64,000 nt of DNA from Klebsiella variicola (GCF_000828055.2 NZ_CP010523.2:1302001-1366000), one strand, 5' to 3'. Counted from the first letter of the stretch, positions 18,846 through 28,381 are shown. Notes: generated from the sequence alone by a model not told the origin. Numbers and translations: made by a program.

Positions 18846-19688
18846 TTAATGCAGCGCAGCAAAGATCCGCGGATAGGCTGACGCCATGTTATAGATAAGA
18901 AATCCCGTCACACACAGCGTGACAATGCCGTTGAAGAGCGCCATATCCCCACGCCATGCCCGACATCTCTCCTCGCCCAGCAAAGAACGTAGCGCTGCCA
19001 CCAGCCCGCCGACCAGCATAAACGCCAGTAACACCCCTGCCATTTGCGCGATAACAATGTACCAGCCCAGCGGCGTATTCACGCCCCGGGCGCTCATCAG
19101 CGCGATCTGCGCCGGCAAAATCGTCTGAAACCCCAGAGTGAGTATCACGAGGAGGCGCAGGTCCGCCAGCTGAGCGTCGAACGTGCGGGCCAGACGTCGG
19201 GCGTCACGCAGGAGCAGCACCCCTGACGCCACCGCCGCGGCAACGCTGACGTGCTGGAGAATAAAAATATATAACGCCAGGGTCCCGGATCCGACCCGGG
19301 ATAAAAAGAACAGATTGCAAAAGACGATAATCAGCAGGCCAAATTTTATGCCCCAGGCGCGGAGAACCTCGCCGGGCCAGCGCCGGCTTGACGCAGGGTT
19401 ATGCATCATCCACGCGGCAAGGGTCGACTTACCGTAACCGGGCGCGAGCAGCACCATCAGAAAACCCAGCAGCGCCTGGTGACCATAGGTTATTAACGGG
19501 ACCTCTTCCAGCGTGACCCCGAGAAAGCGGGTATAAACAGAAACCGGCACAGGCACCAGGCTTAACCATGTCCGGTTCCATTGCGGCCAAAAATAAAGAA
19601 TGACTCCGCCCGCCAGCAGGCCAGCTATGCCTCCCAGCCAGGGACGGCGCGGTGAATCAGCAGAATGTGGGTTAGAGACTAATGCCAT
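18846..19688 (-). CDS. Uncharacterised polytopic membrane protein, paralogue B
   Basis: I do not recognise this family. The 280-residue protein has about seven or eight hydrophobic segments. The ATG at 19688 has an ideal AAGGAG seven bases upstream; an ATG seven codons earlier does not. It aligns from end to end with the protein at 8070-8915: GLLAGGVILYFWP near the N-terminus, EEVPLITY, LAPGYGKSTLAAWMMHN, VLLLRDARRL and RAWRGDMALFNGIVTLCV. The PGYGK motif recalls the PGHGK signature of NicO-type metal transporters. It stands alone between sseB and sseA, with a 190-base leader that holds a compact predicted RNA fold (19756-19830). Confidence 0.82.
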   Translation of the reverse strand: MALVSNPHSADSPRRPWLGGIAGLLAGGVILYFWPQWNRTWLSLVPVPVSVYTRFLGVTLEEVPLITYGHQALLGFLMVLLAPGYGKSTLAAWMMHNPASSRRWPGEVLRAWGIKFGLLIIVFCNLFFLSRVGSGTLALYIFILQHVSVAAAVASGVLLLRDARRLARTFDAQLADLRLLVILTLGFQTILPAQIALMSARGVNTPLGWYIVIAQMAGVLLAFMLVGGLVAALRSLLGEERCRAWRGDMALFNGIVTLCVTGFLIYNMASAYPRIFAALH

Positions 19689-19755
19689 TTTCACTCCTTG
19701 TGGTGACATCAGATTGGGACGGACTGGATGCGCTATCAGTCCTGAGGAATTCCGT

Positions 19756-19830
19756 ACCGGTGCTCTGCCTCCTCATCAGGCAAAGCGAATACGGCAGGTA
19801 CAAACCCTGCGGCAGCACAGAGTAACCGGT
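19756..19830 (-). promoter_or_regulatory. Compact structured leader element, type unknown
   Basis: Read on the minus strand, ACCGGT-TA-CTCTG at the 5' end pairs with CAGAG-C-ACCGGT at the 3' end, an 11-bp closing helix with a small internal loop. Inside are two hairpins: GCAGG-GTTTGTA-CCTGC and GCCT-GATGAGG-AGGC. GTGCTGCC can also pair with GGCAGAGCAC, which would compete with the closing helix. It lies about 70 bases upstream of the membrane-protein start. It matches no riboswitch consensus I know, and function is inferred only from position and fold. Confidence 0.4.
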
Positions 19831-19877
19831 TTAGCGAGAAGCAGAAGGAGGGGAGAGGGAAAATCAGAAATTATTTA

Positions 19878-19907
19878 GTGACCGCGGGACGGGAGGCCCG
19901 CGGTCAC
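19878..19907 (-). terminator. Hairpin terminator after sseA
   Basis: A perfect 11-bp stem (GTGACCGCGGG / CCCGCGGTCAC) with an 8-base loop, eight bases past the sseA stop on the minus strand and followed by AU-rich sequence. The T tract is weak, so read-through into the downstream membrane-protein gene is possible. Confidence 0.7.
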
Positions 19908-19914
19908 GCCGTGT

Positions 19915-20772
19915 TTACGGAGCGGCAGAGGCCGGTTCAATCGGCAGATCGCTCCGCGCGCCCCATTCGCTCCAGGAGCCGTCGTACAGGCAGACGCCGT
20001 TCACGCCAAGCGTGGTGAGCGCCAGCACGACCACTGCCGCCGTCACCCCCGATCCGCAGCTGGCGATGATTGGCCGTTCAAAATCGACACCCTGACGTAA
20101 AAAGATGTCGTTCAGCTCGTCGACGGTTTTCAGTTCGCCGTTAATCACCAGCTCCGTCCACGGCACGTTAAGCGCGCCAGGGATATGCCCGCGACGCAGG
20201 CCCGGGCGCGGTTCGTCGGCCTGGCCGTTAAACCGGGCCGCCGGACGCGCATCGACAATCTGCGCCGACCCTTCATGGCTGACCAGCAGGACGTCGGTCA
20301 GGCGCTTAATTTGTTGGGGATCGAAACGCACGTCGAATTCCCCTTCGGCCACCTCGGGCACGCCTTGCTCCAGCGGCAGTTCGTCACGTCGCCAGCCCTC
20401 CAGCCCACCGGCCAGTATGGACACCTTCTCCACGCCAAAGGTGCGCAGCATCCACCAGGCGCGAGGCGCGGAAAACAGATTGCCTTCGTCATAAACCACC
20501 AGGTGCTTATCGCTGCAGACGCCCAGCTCGCGCATGGCGACGGCAAACGCCTCGGCGCGCGGCATCATATGCGGCAGCGGGCTGGTGTGATCGGACAGCG
20601 CCTCGATATCGAAAAACAGCGCGTTCGGCACGTGGCCGGCGCGGTATTCCGCGGCCATATCGCGCAGGGCCTCCTGCCCGGCGGGCGCCATACGGGCGTC
20701 GATAATCTGGATCTCCGGGTCATCAATATGTTCTGCCAGCCAGTCGGCGGCGACAAAAAACGAGGTGGACAT
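19915..20772 (-). CDS. sseA: 3-mercaptopyruvate sulfurtransferase SseA
   Basis: A two-domain rhodanese-fold enzyme of 285 residues that transfers sulfur from 3-mercaptopyruvate to thiols or cyanide. The active-site loop SCGSGVTA in the C-terminal domain has the serine/glycine pattern typical of mercaptopyruvate rather than thiosulfate enzymes. The N-terminal domain has FDIEALSDHTSPLPHM and VYDEGNLFSAPRAWW. The start MSTSFFVAADWLAEHID follows GGAGG, and an upstream in-frame ATG is not conserved. It is divergent from yfhM. Confidence 0.96.
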   Translation of the reverse strand: MSTSFFVAADWLAEHIDDPEIQIIDARMAPAGQEALRDMAAEYRAGHVPNALFFDIEALSDHTSPLPHMMPRAEAFAVAMRELGVCSDKHLVVYDEGNLFSAPRAWWMLRTFGVEKVSILAGGLEGWRRDELPLEQGVPEVAEGEFDVRFDPQQIKRLTDVLLVSHEGSAQIVDARPAARFNGQADEPRPGLRRGHIPGALNVPWTELVINGELKTVDELNDIFLRQGVDFERPIIASCGSGVTAAVVVLALTTLGVNGVCLYDGSWSEWGARSDLPIEPASAAP

Positions 20773-20978
20773 GGGTGCCTCCGTTTTACAATTCATGACT
20801 GAATTGTCGGCGTTTTATCTCACGCTGACAAGTTAAGGACGTCAGAGTGGGGACGACGTCACGGCACTTTTCTGATTAATCGGCAGAAACCCGCGTCATC
20901 ACTGTTGAGAAGTGCCGCCTTAACGCATAATAAAAAGTGATAATTTGCATCAGGCCCACCGGCCGAGGGGTTAGAAGG

Positions 20979-23900
20979 ATGAAACCATTTCGTTTAGCGG
21001 CGCTGTCACTGGCGCTCCTTACCGCATTTTCATTAACCGGGTGTGATGACAGCGGTACGCCGCAGGCCACGGCCCCGGCGCCAGCTGCGGATAGCAACCC
21101 AGGCGCGACGGCAAAACCGGACCGCGTCCAGCTGGCGGCGCTGGCGGAAAAAAGCCAGGGCAAAGCGCTGACGCTGCTCGACGCCTCGGAGGTGCAACTG
21201 GATGGCGCCGCGACCCTGGTGCTGACGTTTTCCGTGCCGCTGCAGCCGGACCAGGATTTCTCCCGCAGCGTGCATCTGGTCGACAAGAAAAGCGGTAAGG
21301 TCGACGGTGCCTGGGAACTGGCGCCGAATCTGAAAGAGCTGCGTCTGCGTCACCTTGAGCCAAAGCGAGAGCTGATTGTCTCGGTCGACCCGACGCTGAC
21401 CGCCCTGAACAAGGCCACGCTCGACAAACCGTTTGAGAAGACCCTGACCACCCGCGATATCGCACCGAGCGTTGGGTTTGCCAGCCGCGGCTCGCTGCTG
21501 CCGGGCAACGTGGTCGCCGGGCTGCCGGTGATGGCGCTGAACGTCGACAATGTCGATGTCAATTTCTTCCGTATTAAGCCGGAATCACTCTCCGCGTTTG
21601 TCAGCCAGTGGGAATACCGTAACTCGTTAAGCAACTGGGAGTCTGACGAGCTGCTGAAGATGGCGGATCTGGTCTATACCGGCCGCTTCGATCTCAACCC
21701 TGCACGCAATACCCGCGAAAAGCTGCTGCTGCCGCTGAACGATATCAAGCCGCTCCAGCAGCCGGGCGTCTACGTGGCGGTGATGAACCCGGCGGGCCAT
21801 TATAGCTACAGCAACGCGGCGACGCTGTTTACCCTCAGCGATATCGGCGTCTCGGCGCATCGCTACCACAATCGGCTGGACGTCTTTACCCAGAGCCTGG
21901 AAAACGGCGCCGCCCAGTCTGGTATCGACGTCCAGCTGCTCAACGCCAAAGGGCAGACCCTGGCGGAGGCGAAAAGCGACAGCCAGGGCCACGTTACTCT
22001 GCAAACCGATAAAGAAGCCGCGCTGCTGCTGGCGCGTAAAGAGGGGCAGACGACACTGCTGGATCTCAAGTTGCCGGCGCTGGATCTGGCGGAATTCTCT
22101 ATCGCAGGGGCGCCCGGTTTTAGCAAACAGTTCTTTATGTTTGGCCCGCGCGATCTCTATCGGCCGGGCGAAACGGTGATCCTCAATGCGCTGTTGCGCG
22201 ATAGCGACGGCAAGCCGCTGGCGGAGCAGCCGGTGAAGCTGGAGGTGGTGCAGCCGGACGGCCAGGTGATCCGTTCGGTGATGAGCAAACCGGTGAATGG
22301 TCTGTACCAGTTCACTTATCCGCTCGACAGCGGCGCGGCTACCGGCATGTGGCACATTCGCGCCAGCACCGGCGATAACCAGCCGCGCGAGTGGGACTTC
22401 CACGTCGAAGACTTTATGCCGGAACGCATGGCCCTGAACCTGACGCCGCAGGCTGCGCCAGTCGCGCCGGATGCCGACGTCACCTTTGCCGTCAGCGGCG
22501 CTTATCTCTACGGCGCGCCGGCCAGCGGCAACCAGCTGCAGGGCAAGCTGTTCCTGCGCCCGCTGCGCGACGCCGTCGCTGCGCTGCCGGGCTTCCAGTT
22601 CGGCGATATTGCGGAAGAAAACCTCTCCCGTAGTCTGGATGAAGTCCAGCTGACGCTGGACGAAAAAGGTCATGGCGAAGTGACCACCTCAAGCCAGTGG
22701 CAGGATAGCCATTCGCCGCTGCAGGTGGTGTTGCAGGCGAGCCTGCTGGAATCCGGGGGGCGTCCGGTGACCCGTACCGTACAGCAGCCGATCTGGCCCG
22801 CCGGGGCGCTGCCGGGGATCCGCCCGCAATTTACGCTGAAGGACGTTTACGATTACCGCACCGATACCACCGTGAAGCAGCCGGTGGTCGATGAGAACAG
22901 TAACGCCGCGTTTGATATCGTCTATGCCGACGCCAAAGGCGAGAAAAAAGCGGTCTCGGGCCTGCAGGTACGGCTGATCCGCGAGCGCCGCGACTACTAC
23001 TGGAACTGGTCCGACAGCGAAGGCTGGCAGTCGCAGTTCGATCAGAAAGATCTGCAGGAGGGCGAGGAGTCGCTGGATCTGCAGGCCGGACAAACCGGCA
23101 AAGTGAGCTTCCCGGTAGAGTGGGGCTCCTATCGCCTGGAGGTGAAAGGGCCGGACGACGTGGTCAGCAGCGTGCGATTCTGGGCCGGCTATAGCTGGCA
23201 GGATAACAGCGAAGGTACCGGCGCGGCGCGTCCTGACCGGGTCACCATGAAGCTGGATAAACCGAGTTATAAACCGGGCGACACCATCAAGCTGCACATC
23301 GCCGCCCCGGCGGCGGGTAAAGGCTACGCGATGGTGGAATCCAGCGAAGGGCCGCTGTGGTGGCAGGAAATTGACGTCCCGGCGGAGGGGATGGATTTGT
23401 CTATTCCGGTGGATAAAGCCTGGAACCGCCACGATCTCTACCTCAGCACGCTGGTGGTTCGCCCCGGCGATAAATCCCGCTCGGCGACGCCGAAACGCGC
23501 GGTCGGCCTGCTGCATCTGCCGCTGGGCGATGAAAACCGCCGCCTGACGCTGGCGCTGGAGGCTCCGGACAAAATGCGCCCCAACCAGCCGCTGACGGTG
23601 AAAGTGAAAGCCAGCGTCAAAGAGGGCGAGGCGCCGAAACAGGTCAACGTCCTGCTCTCGGCGGTGGATAGCGGGGTACTGAATATCACCGATTACGCTA
23701 CCCCGGATCCGTGGAACGCCTTCTTTGGCCAGAAGCGTTACGGCGCAGATATCTATGACATCTACGGCCAGGTGATCGAAGGGCAGGGACGTGTGGCCAG
23801 CCTGCGCTTCGGCGGCGATGGCGACGAGTTAAAACGCGGCGGCAAACCGCCGGTCAACCACGTGACGATCGTCGCCCAGCAGGCGCAGCCGGTGGTATTG

Positions 23901-25928
23901 AACGATCAGGGCGAAGGCACGGTGACGTTACCCATTGGCGATTTTAACGGCGAGCTGCGGGTGATGGCCCAGGCGTGGACGGCGGATGACTTCGGCAGCA
24001 GCGAAGATAAAGTGGTGGTGGCCGCCCCGGTCATCGCCGAACTGAACACCCCGCGCTTCCTCGCCAGCGGCGATACCACACGGCTGGCGCTGGATCTCAG
24101 CAATCTAACCGATAAACCGCAAACCCTGCAGGTACATCTTACCGCCAGCGGGCTGGTGACCTTGACCGATGGCCAACTGCCACCGGTGCAACTGGCGCCG
24201 GGGGCGCGCAGCACGCTGTTTATACCGGTGAGCGCGCTGGCGGGATTCGGCGATGGTCAGGTCAATGCTACTATCAGCGGCCTGAGTCTGCCGGGAGAAA
24301 CCTTCGCCCCGCTGCAGAAACAGTGGAGAATCGGCGTCCGTCCGGCGTTCCCGGCCCAGACTGTCAACAGCGGCGCGGTGCTACAGCCCGGCGAAAGCTG
24401 GCAGGCGCCGGCGGCGCAGAGCCAGGGGTTCGCCCCGCAAACGCTGCAGGGCCAACTGCTGCTCAGCGGGAAACCGCCGTTGAACCTCGCGCGCTATATC
24501 CGTGAGCTGAAAGCCTATCCTTACGGCTGCCTTGAGCAGACCGCCAGCGGCCTGTTCCCGTCGCTGTACACCAGCGCGGCGCAGCTAAAAGCGCTGGGCA
24601 TCAGCGGCGATAGCGATGAAAAACGCCGCGCGGCAATCGATGTTGGTATCTCACGCCTGCTGCAGATGCAACTGGAAAATGGCGGCTTTGCGTTGTGGGA
24701 TAAAGAGGGGCCGGAAGAGTACTGGCTGACCGCCTACGCCATGGACTTCCTCGTCCGCGCGGGCGAGCAGGGCTATAGCGTACCGGTCAACGCCATTAAT
24801 AAAGGTAACGAACGCCTGCTGCGCTATCTGCAGGAGCCGGGGCTGATGACCGTGCGCTACAGCGATGACGCCCAGGCCAGCCGCTTTGCCGCCCAGGCAT
24901 ACGCCGCGCTGGTGCTGGCGCGTCAGCAAAAAGCCCCGCTCGGCGCATTGCGTGAAATCTGGAGCCGTCACGACCAGGCGCGATCCGGCTTGCCGCTGCT
25001 GCAGCTCGGCATTGCGCTGAAAACCATGGGCGATGCGCCGCGCGGCGATGAGGCCATGAAGCTGGCGGTTGCCACCCCGCGCCAGGATGAGAATCGTTGG
25101 CTGGGCGATTACGGTAGCCCGCTTCGCGATGACGCCCTGAAGCTGGCGCTGCTGGAAGAGAACAGGCTGCTGCCGGAGGTGCAAAACACGCTGTTGAGCA
25201 CGCTGTCGGAAGAGGCCTACGGCCAGCGCTGGCTGTCGACCCAGGAAACCAACGCCCTGTTCCTTGCCGGACGTACGCTTGCCGACCTGCCGGGCAACTG
25301 GCAGGCGCAAACCTCGCTGCAGGCTGAACCGCTGGCCGGCGACAAAGCGCAAACCCGTAACCTCGACGGCGATCGGCTGGCGACGCTGCAGGTGAGTAAT
25401 ACCGGCAGTCAGCCGCTGTGGCTGCGTCTCGACAGCAGCGGCTATCCGCATAGCGCGCCACAGCCGGGCGGCAACGTGTTGGGGATTGAACGCGCTATTT
25501 TCGATACCCAAGGTCAGCAGAAATCGCTGACCTCGTTGCGCAGCGGCGAACTGGTACTGGTGAAGCTGGAAGTGAGCGCCAAACGCAATGTGCCTGACGC
25601 GCTGGTGGTTGATCTGTTGCCTGCCGGTCTGGAGCTGGAAAACCAGAATCTGGCCAACAGCAGCGCCAGCCTGCAGGAGAATGGCGACGCGGTGCAAAAT
25701 CTCCTTAACCAGATGCAGCAGGCGGATATTCAGCATATCGAGTTCCGTGACGACCGTTTCGTCGCCGCTGTCGCTGTCAATGAAGGCCAGCCGGTGACGC
25801 TGGTCTATCTGGCGCGGGCGGTAACGCCAGGCACTTATCAGGTCCCGCAGCCCCAGGTGGAATCGATGTATGTACCGCAGTGGCGGGCAACCGGGGCGGC
25901 CAGCGGCCCGCTTACCGTGACGCCGTAA
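20979..25928 (+). CDS. yfhM: Bacterial alpha-2-macroglobulin, periplasmic lipoprotein
   Basis: A 1649-residue protease-trapping protein homologous to E. coli YfhM (ECAM). A signal peptide ends in the lipobox LTGC, with Cys-22 as the lipidated residue and Asp at +2, which favours retention in the inner membrane. The thioester motif CLEQ is intact in YPYGCLEQTASG at about residue 1190. The middle region aligns throughout with E. coli (FFMFGPRDLYRPGET, RDYYWNWSDSEGW). Together with PBP1C, encoded with no gap downstream, it is thought to guard the periplasm against host or competitor proteases when the wall is breached. The start at 20979 gives the signal peptide directly; an upstream in-frame ATG does not. 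Confidence 0.97.
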   Translation: MKPFRLAALSLALLTAFSLTGCDDSGTPQATAPAPAADSNPGATAKPDRVQLAALAEKSQGKALTLLDASEVQLDGAATLVLTFSVPLQPDQDFSRSVHLVDKKSGKVDGAWELAPNLKELRLRHLEPKRELIVSVDPTLTALNKATLDKPFEKTLTTRDIAPSVGFASRGSLLPGNVVAGLPVMALNVDNVDVNFFRIKPESLSAFVSQWEYRNSLSNWESDELLKMADLVYTGRFDLNPARNTREKLLLPLNDIKPLQQPGVYVAVMNPAGHYSYSNAATLFTLSDIGVSAHRYHNRLDVFTQSLENGAAQSGIDVQLLNAKGQTLAEAKSDSQGHVTLQTDKEAALLLARKEGQTTLLDLKLPALDLAEFSIAGAPGFSKQFFMFGPRDLYRPGETVILNALLRDSDGKPLAEQPVKLEVVQPDGQVIRSVMSKPVNGLYQFTYPLDSGAATGMWHIRASTGDNQPREWDFHVEDFMPERMALNLTPQAAPVAPDADVTFAVSGAYLYGAPASGNQLQGKLFLRPLRDAVAALPGFQFGDIAEENLSRSLDEVQLTLDEKGHGEVTTSSQWQDSHSPLQVVLQASLLESGGRPVTRTVQQPIWPAGALPGIRPQFTLKDVYDYRTDTTVKQPVVDENSNAAFDIVYADAKGEKKAVSGLQVRLIRERRDYYWNWSDSEGWQSQFDQKDLQEGEESLDLQAGQTGKVSFPVEWGSYRLEVKGPDDVVSSVRFWAGYSWQDNSEGTGAARPDRVTMKLDKPSYKPGDTIKLHIAAPAAGKGYAMVESSEGPLWWQEIDVPAEGMDLSIPVDKAWNRHDLYLSTLVVRPGDKSRSATPKRAVGLLHLPLGDENRRLTLALEAPDKMRPNQPLTVKVKASVKEGEAPKQVNVLLSAVDSGVLNITDYATPDPWNAFFGQKRYGADIYDIYGQVIEGQGRVASLRFGGDGDELKRGGKPPVNHVTIVAQQAQPVVLNDQGEGTVTLPIGDFNGELRVMAQAWTADDFGSSEDKVVVAAPVIAELNTPRFLASGDTTRLALDLSNLTDKPQTLQVHLTASGLVTLTDGQLPPVQLAPGARSTLFIPVSALAGFGDGQVNATISGLSLPGETFAPLQKQWRIGVRPAFPAQTVNSGAVLQPGESWQAPAAQSQGFAPQTLQGQLLLSGKPPLNLARYIRELKAYPYGCLEQTASGLFPSLYTSAAQLKALGISGDSDEKRRAAIDVGISRLLQMQLENGGFALWDKEGPEEYWLTAYAMDFLVRAGEQGYSVPVNAINKGNERLLRYLQEPGLMTVRYSDDAQASRFAAQAYAALVLARQQKAPLGALREIWSRHDQARSGLPLLQLGIALKTMGDAPRGDEAMKLAVATPRQDENRWLGDYGSPLRDDALKLALLEENRLLPEVQNTLLSTLSEEAYGQRWLSTQETNALFLAGRTLADLPGNWQAQTSLQAEPLAGDKAQTRNLDGDRLATLQVSNTGSQPLWLRLDSSGYPHSAPQPGGNVLGIERAIFDTQGQQKSLTSLRSGELVLVKLEVSAKRNVPDALVVDLLPAGLELENQNLANSSASLQENGDAVQNLLNQMQQADIQHIEFRDDRFVAAVAVNEGQPVTLVYLARAVTPGTYQVPQPQVESMYVPQWRATGAASGPLTVTP

Positions 25929-28253
25929 ATGCGCGTATTGCCTCGGGTAAAACGCCGCTGGCGCTGGCTGGCGGCGTTTATTTTTCTGCTGTGGCTGGCG
26001 GTGCTGGCCGCCGATCGCTTGTGGCCGCTGCCGCTGCAGGACGTCACGCCTGCCCGCGTGGTGGTGGCGGAAGACGGCACGCCGCTCTGGCGCTTTGCCG
26101 ATGCGCAGGGCGTCTGGCGTTATCCGGTGACTCTCGCCGACGTGTCGCCGCGCTATCTGCAGGCGCTCATTCAGTATGAAGACCGCTGGTTCTGGAAACA
26201 TCCAGGGGTCAATCCCTTCGCGGTGCTGCGCGCCGCCTGGCAGGATTTAACCTCCGGGCGGGTCATTTCCGGCGGCAGCACGCTTACCATGCAGGTCGCG
26301 CGTCTGCTCGACCCTCATCCGCGCACCTTCGGCGGCAAGCTACGACAGCTATGGCGGGCGCTGCAGCTGGAGTGGCATCTGTCAAAAAACGACATTCTTA
26401 CCCTGTATCTGAACCGCGCGCCTTTTGGCGGCACTCTGCAGGGGATCGGCGCGGCCAGCTGGGCTTATCTTGGCAAACCGCCCGCTCAGCTCAGCTACGG
26501 CGAGGCGGCGCTGCTGGCGGTGCTGCCCCAGGCGCCCAGTCGTTTGCGCCCGGACCGCTGGCCGCAGCGGGCCCAGGCGGCGCGCGATAAAGTCCTCACG
26601 CGTATGGTCAGCCAGGGCGTCTGGCCGCAACGGCCGGTACAGGAAGCGATGGAAGAACCTGTATGGCTATTCCCGCGGCAGATGCCGCAGCTGGCGCCGC
26701 TTTTTTCACGCCGGGCGCTGGCGACCAGTCGCGACGAAAAGGTGACGACAACGCTCGATGCCGGGCTCCAGCGGCAGCTTGAGGATCTGGCGCTGAACTG
26801 GAAATCGCGCCTGCCGCCGCGCAGCTCACTGGCGATTGTTGTCGTCGATCACACGGATATGAAAGTCCGCGGCTGGGTGGGATCGGCGGATATCACCGAC
26901 GACAGCCGCTTCGGCCATATTGATATGGTCTCGGCGGTGCGTTCGCCGGGATCGGTGCTGAAACCCTTTGTCTACGCGATGGCGATGGATGACGGGCTGA
27001 TCCATCCGGCGTCGTTATTACAGGATGTTCCACGACGCTTTAGCGATTATCGTCCCGGCAATTTTGACAGCGGATTTCATGGCCCGGTGAGCGTCAGCGA
27101 GGCGCTGGTGCGCTCCCTGAATCTGCCGGCGGTGCAGGTGCTTGAAGCCTACGGGCCCAAACGTTTCGCGGCGAATTTACGCAACGCCGGGCTGCCCCTG
27201 ACGCTGCCCGCTGGCGCAGAGCCGAACCTGTCGCTGATCCTCGGTGGGGCCGGGGCACGGCTGGAAGATATCGTCGCGGCGTACAGCGCCTTTGCCCGTC
27301 ACGGCAAGGCGGCGTGGCTGCGCCTGAAGCCCGACGACCCGCTGGTGGAAAGATCGCTGATGTCACCCGGCGCGGCGTGGATTGTCCGGCGCATTTTGGC
27401 CGGCGAAGCGCAACCGGTTCCCGATGCCTCACTGCCGCAAGTGGTGCCGCTGGCGTGGAAAACCGGTACCAGCTATGGCTATCGCGATGCGTGGGCGGTC
27501 GGCCTCAATGCGCGATATCTGATAGGTATCTGGACCGGACGGCCCGACGGTACGCCGGTGGTGGGCCAGTTTGGCTTCGCCAGCGCCGTGCCGCTGTTAA
27601 ACCAGGTCAATAATCTGTTGCTGGCGCGCCAGGCGATGAGCCGCGGCGGGCTGCCGGTCGACCCGCGCCCGCAAACGGTGAGCCGCGGGGCTATTTGCTG
27701 GCCAGGCGGGCAGGATCTACCGGCCGGTGACAGCAACTGCCGCCGGCGCTTAGCCAGCTGGCTGCTGGATGCCAGCCAGCCACCGACGCTGCTGCTGCCC
27801 GGGCAGGAGGGCGTGCGCGGGATCCGCTTCCCGGTGTGGCGCAACGCAGCAGGGGAAAGGGTGGCCGCGGATTGTCCGGGTGCGACTGAAGTCGTTATTG
27901 ATGTCTGGCCGCTGCCGCTGGAACCGTGGCTGCCGGCCAGCGAGCGCCGTCGCGCGCGTCTGGGGCCGGTATCGAAAGTGTGCCCACCGTTGCAAACTCA
28001 GAATGCCGCGCCGCTGGTGTTGTCAGGTATTCGCGAAGGGGCGTTAATAAAACGTCTGCCGGGCGAGGCGCGGGTGATGTTACCCGTGCAAACCAGCGGT
28101 GGAGAAGGGCGGCGCTGGTGGTTTATCAACGGCCAGCCGTTAGACGCCGCCGGTGCGACAACCACGCTAACGCTGGATAAGCCTGGCGAGTGGCAGCTGG
28201 TGGTCATGGATGAGGCTGGGCAAACGGCGGCCGCCAGTTTCACCCTGCAATAA
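25929..28253 (+). CDS. pbpC: Penicillin-binding protein 1C
   Basis: A 774-residue class A PBP with both glycosyltransferase and transpeptidase domains. A membrane anchor lies at residues ~11-30. The glycosyltransferase motifs are YEDRWFWKHPGVNP (catalytic Glu), GGSTLTMQVARLL and TLYLNRAPFGG. The transpeptidase motifs are SPGSVLKPF (active Ser), SLN and KTGTSYGYRDAW. A BiPBP_C-type beta domain closes the protein. Its ATG starts one base after the yfhM stop, a fusion-like arrangement conserved in many bacteria that links wall repair to the macroglobulin. Confidence 0.97.
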   Translation: MRVLPRVKRRWRWLAAFIFLLWLAVLAADRLWPLPLQDVTPARVVVAEDGTPLWRFADAQGVWRYPVTLADVSPRYLQALIQYEDRWFWKHPGVNPFAVLRAAWQDLTSGRVISGGSTLTMQVARLLDPHPRTFGGKLRQLWRALQLEWHLSKNDILTLYLNRAPFGGTLQGIGAASWAYLGKPPAQLSYGEAALLAVLPQAPSRLRPDRWPQRAQAARDKVLTRMVSQGVWPQRPVQEAMEEPVWLFPRQMPQLAPLFSRRALATSRDEKVTTTLDAGLQRQLEDLALNWKSRLPPRSSLAIVVVDHTDMKVRGWVGSADITDDSRFGHIDMVSAVRSPGSVLKPFVYAMAMDDGLIHPASLLQDVPRRFSDYRPGNFDSGFHGPVSVSEALVRSLNLPAVQVLEAYGPKRFAANLRNAGLPLTLPAGAEPNLSLILGGAGARLEDIVAAYSAFARHGKAAWLRLKPDDPLVERSLMSPGAAWIVRRILAGEAQPVPDASLPQVVPLAWKTGTSYGYRDAWAVGLNARYLIGIWTGRPDGTPVVGQFGFASAVPLLNQVNNLLLARQAMSRGGLPVDPRPQTVSRGAICWPGGQDLPAGDSNCRRRLASWLLDASQPPTLLLPGQEGVRGIRFPVWRNAAGERVAADCPGATEVVIDVWPLPLEPWLPASERRRARLGPVSKVCPPLQTQNAAPLVLSGIREGALIKRLPGEARVMLPVQTSGGEGRRWWFINGQPLDAAGATTTLTLDKPGEWQLVVMDEAGQTAAASFTLQ

Positions 28254-28350
28254 CCCGGGTAAATTTGTTGTTGGCGGTTTGTGTTTCCAATACTCATCTT
28301 ATTTTAACAAAATGTTACCTTCATCCGTAGGCATCGCCGACGTTGCTCAT

Positions 28351-28381
28351 TATAATGCGCGCCAGGCCATACGATCGTATG
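28351..28381 (+). promoter_or_regulatory. Putative ndk promoter and 5'-UTR palindrome
   Basis: A consensus -10 TATAAT (28351-28356) lies about 60 bases before ndk, with only a weak -35 (TAGGCA). Just past the expected start point is a perfect 14-bp palindrome CATACGATCGTATG (28368-28381), a possible operator or small hairpin. No regulator is known to me for it. Confidence 0.5.

Noticed and set aside
19772-19779. CTGATGAG on the minus strand, the hammerhead ribozyme core box
   Set aside because: A hammerhead needs a stem followed by GAAA and a second strand with a UH cleavage site. The flanking GAGGA/TCCTC pairing is not followed by GAAA, so the match is chance.
19756-19878. Cobalamin riboswitch in the leader of the membrane protein
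   Set aside because: A segment resembles the CCTGCC end of the B12 box, but the upstream conserved boxes are missing and there is no room for them before the sseA terminator hairpin.
21627-22673. Open frame of 348 codons antisense to yfhM
   Set aside because: Shadow of a high-GC gene. No signal peptide, domain or ribosome site.
24651-26201. Open frame of 516 codons antisense to yfhM/pbpC
   Set aside because: It spans the junction of two certain genes on the other strand and is Gln/Arg/His-rich with no family features.
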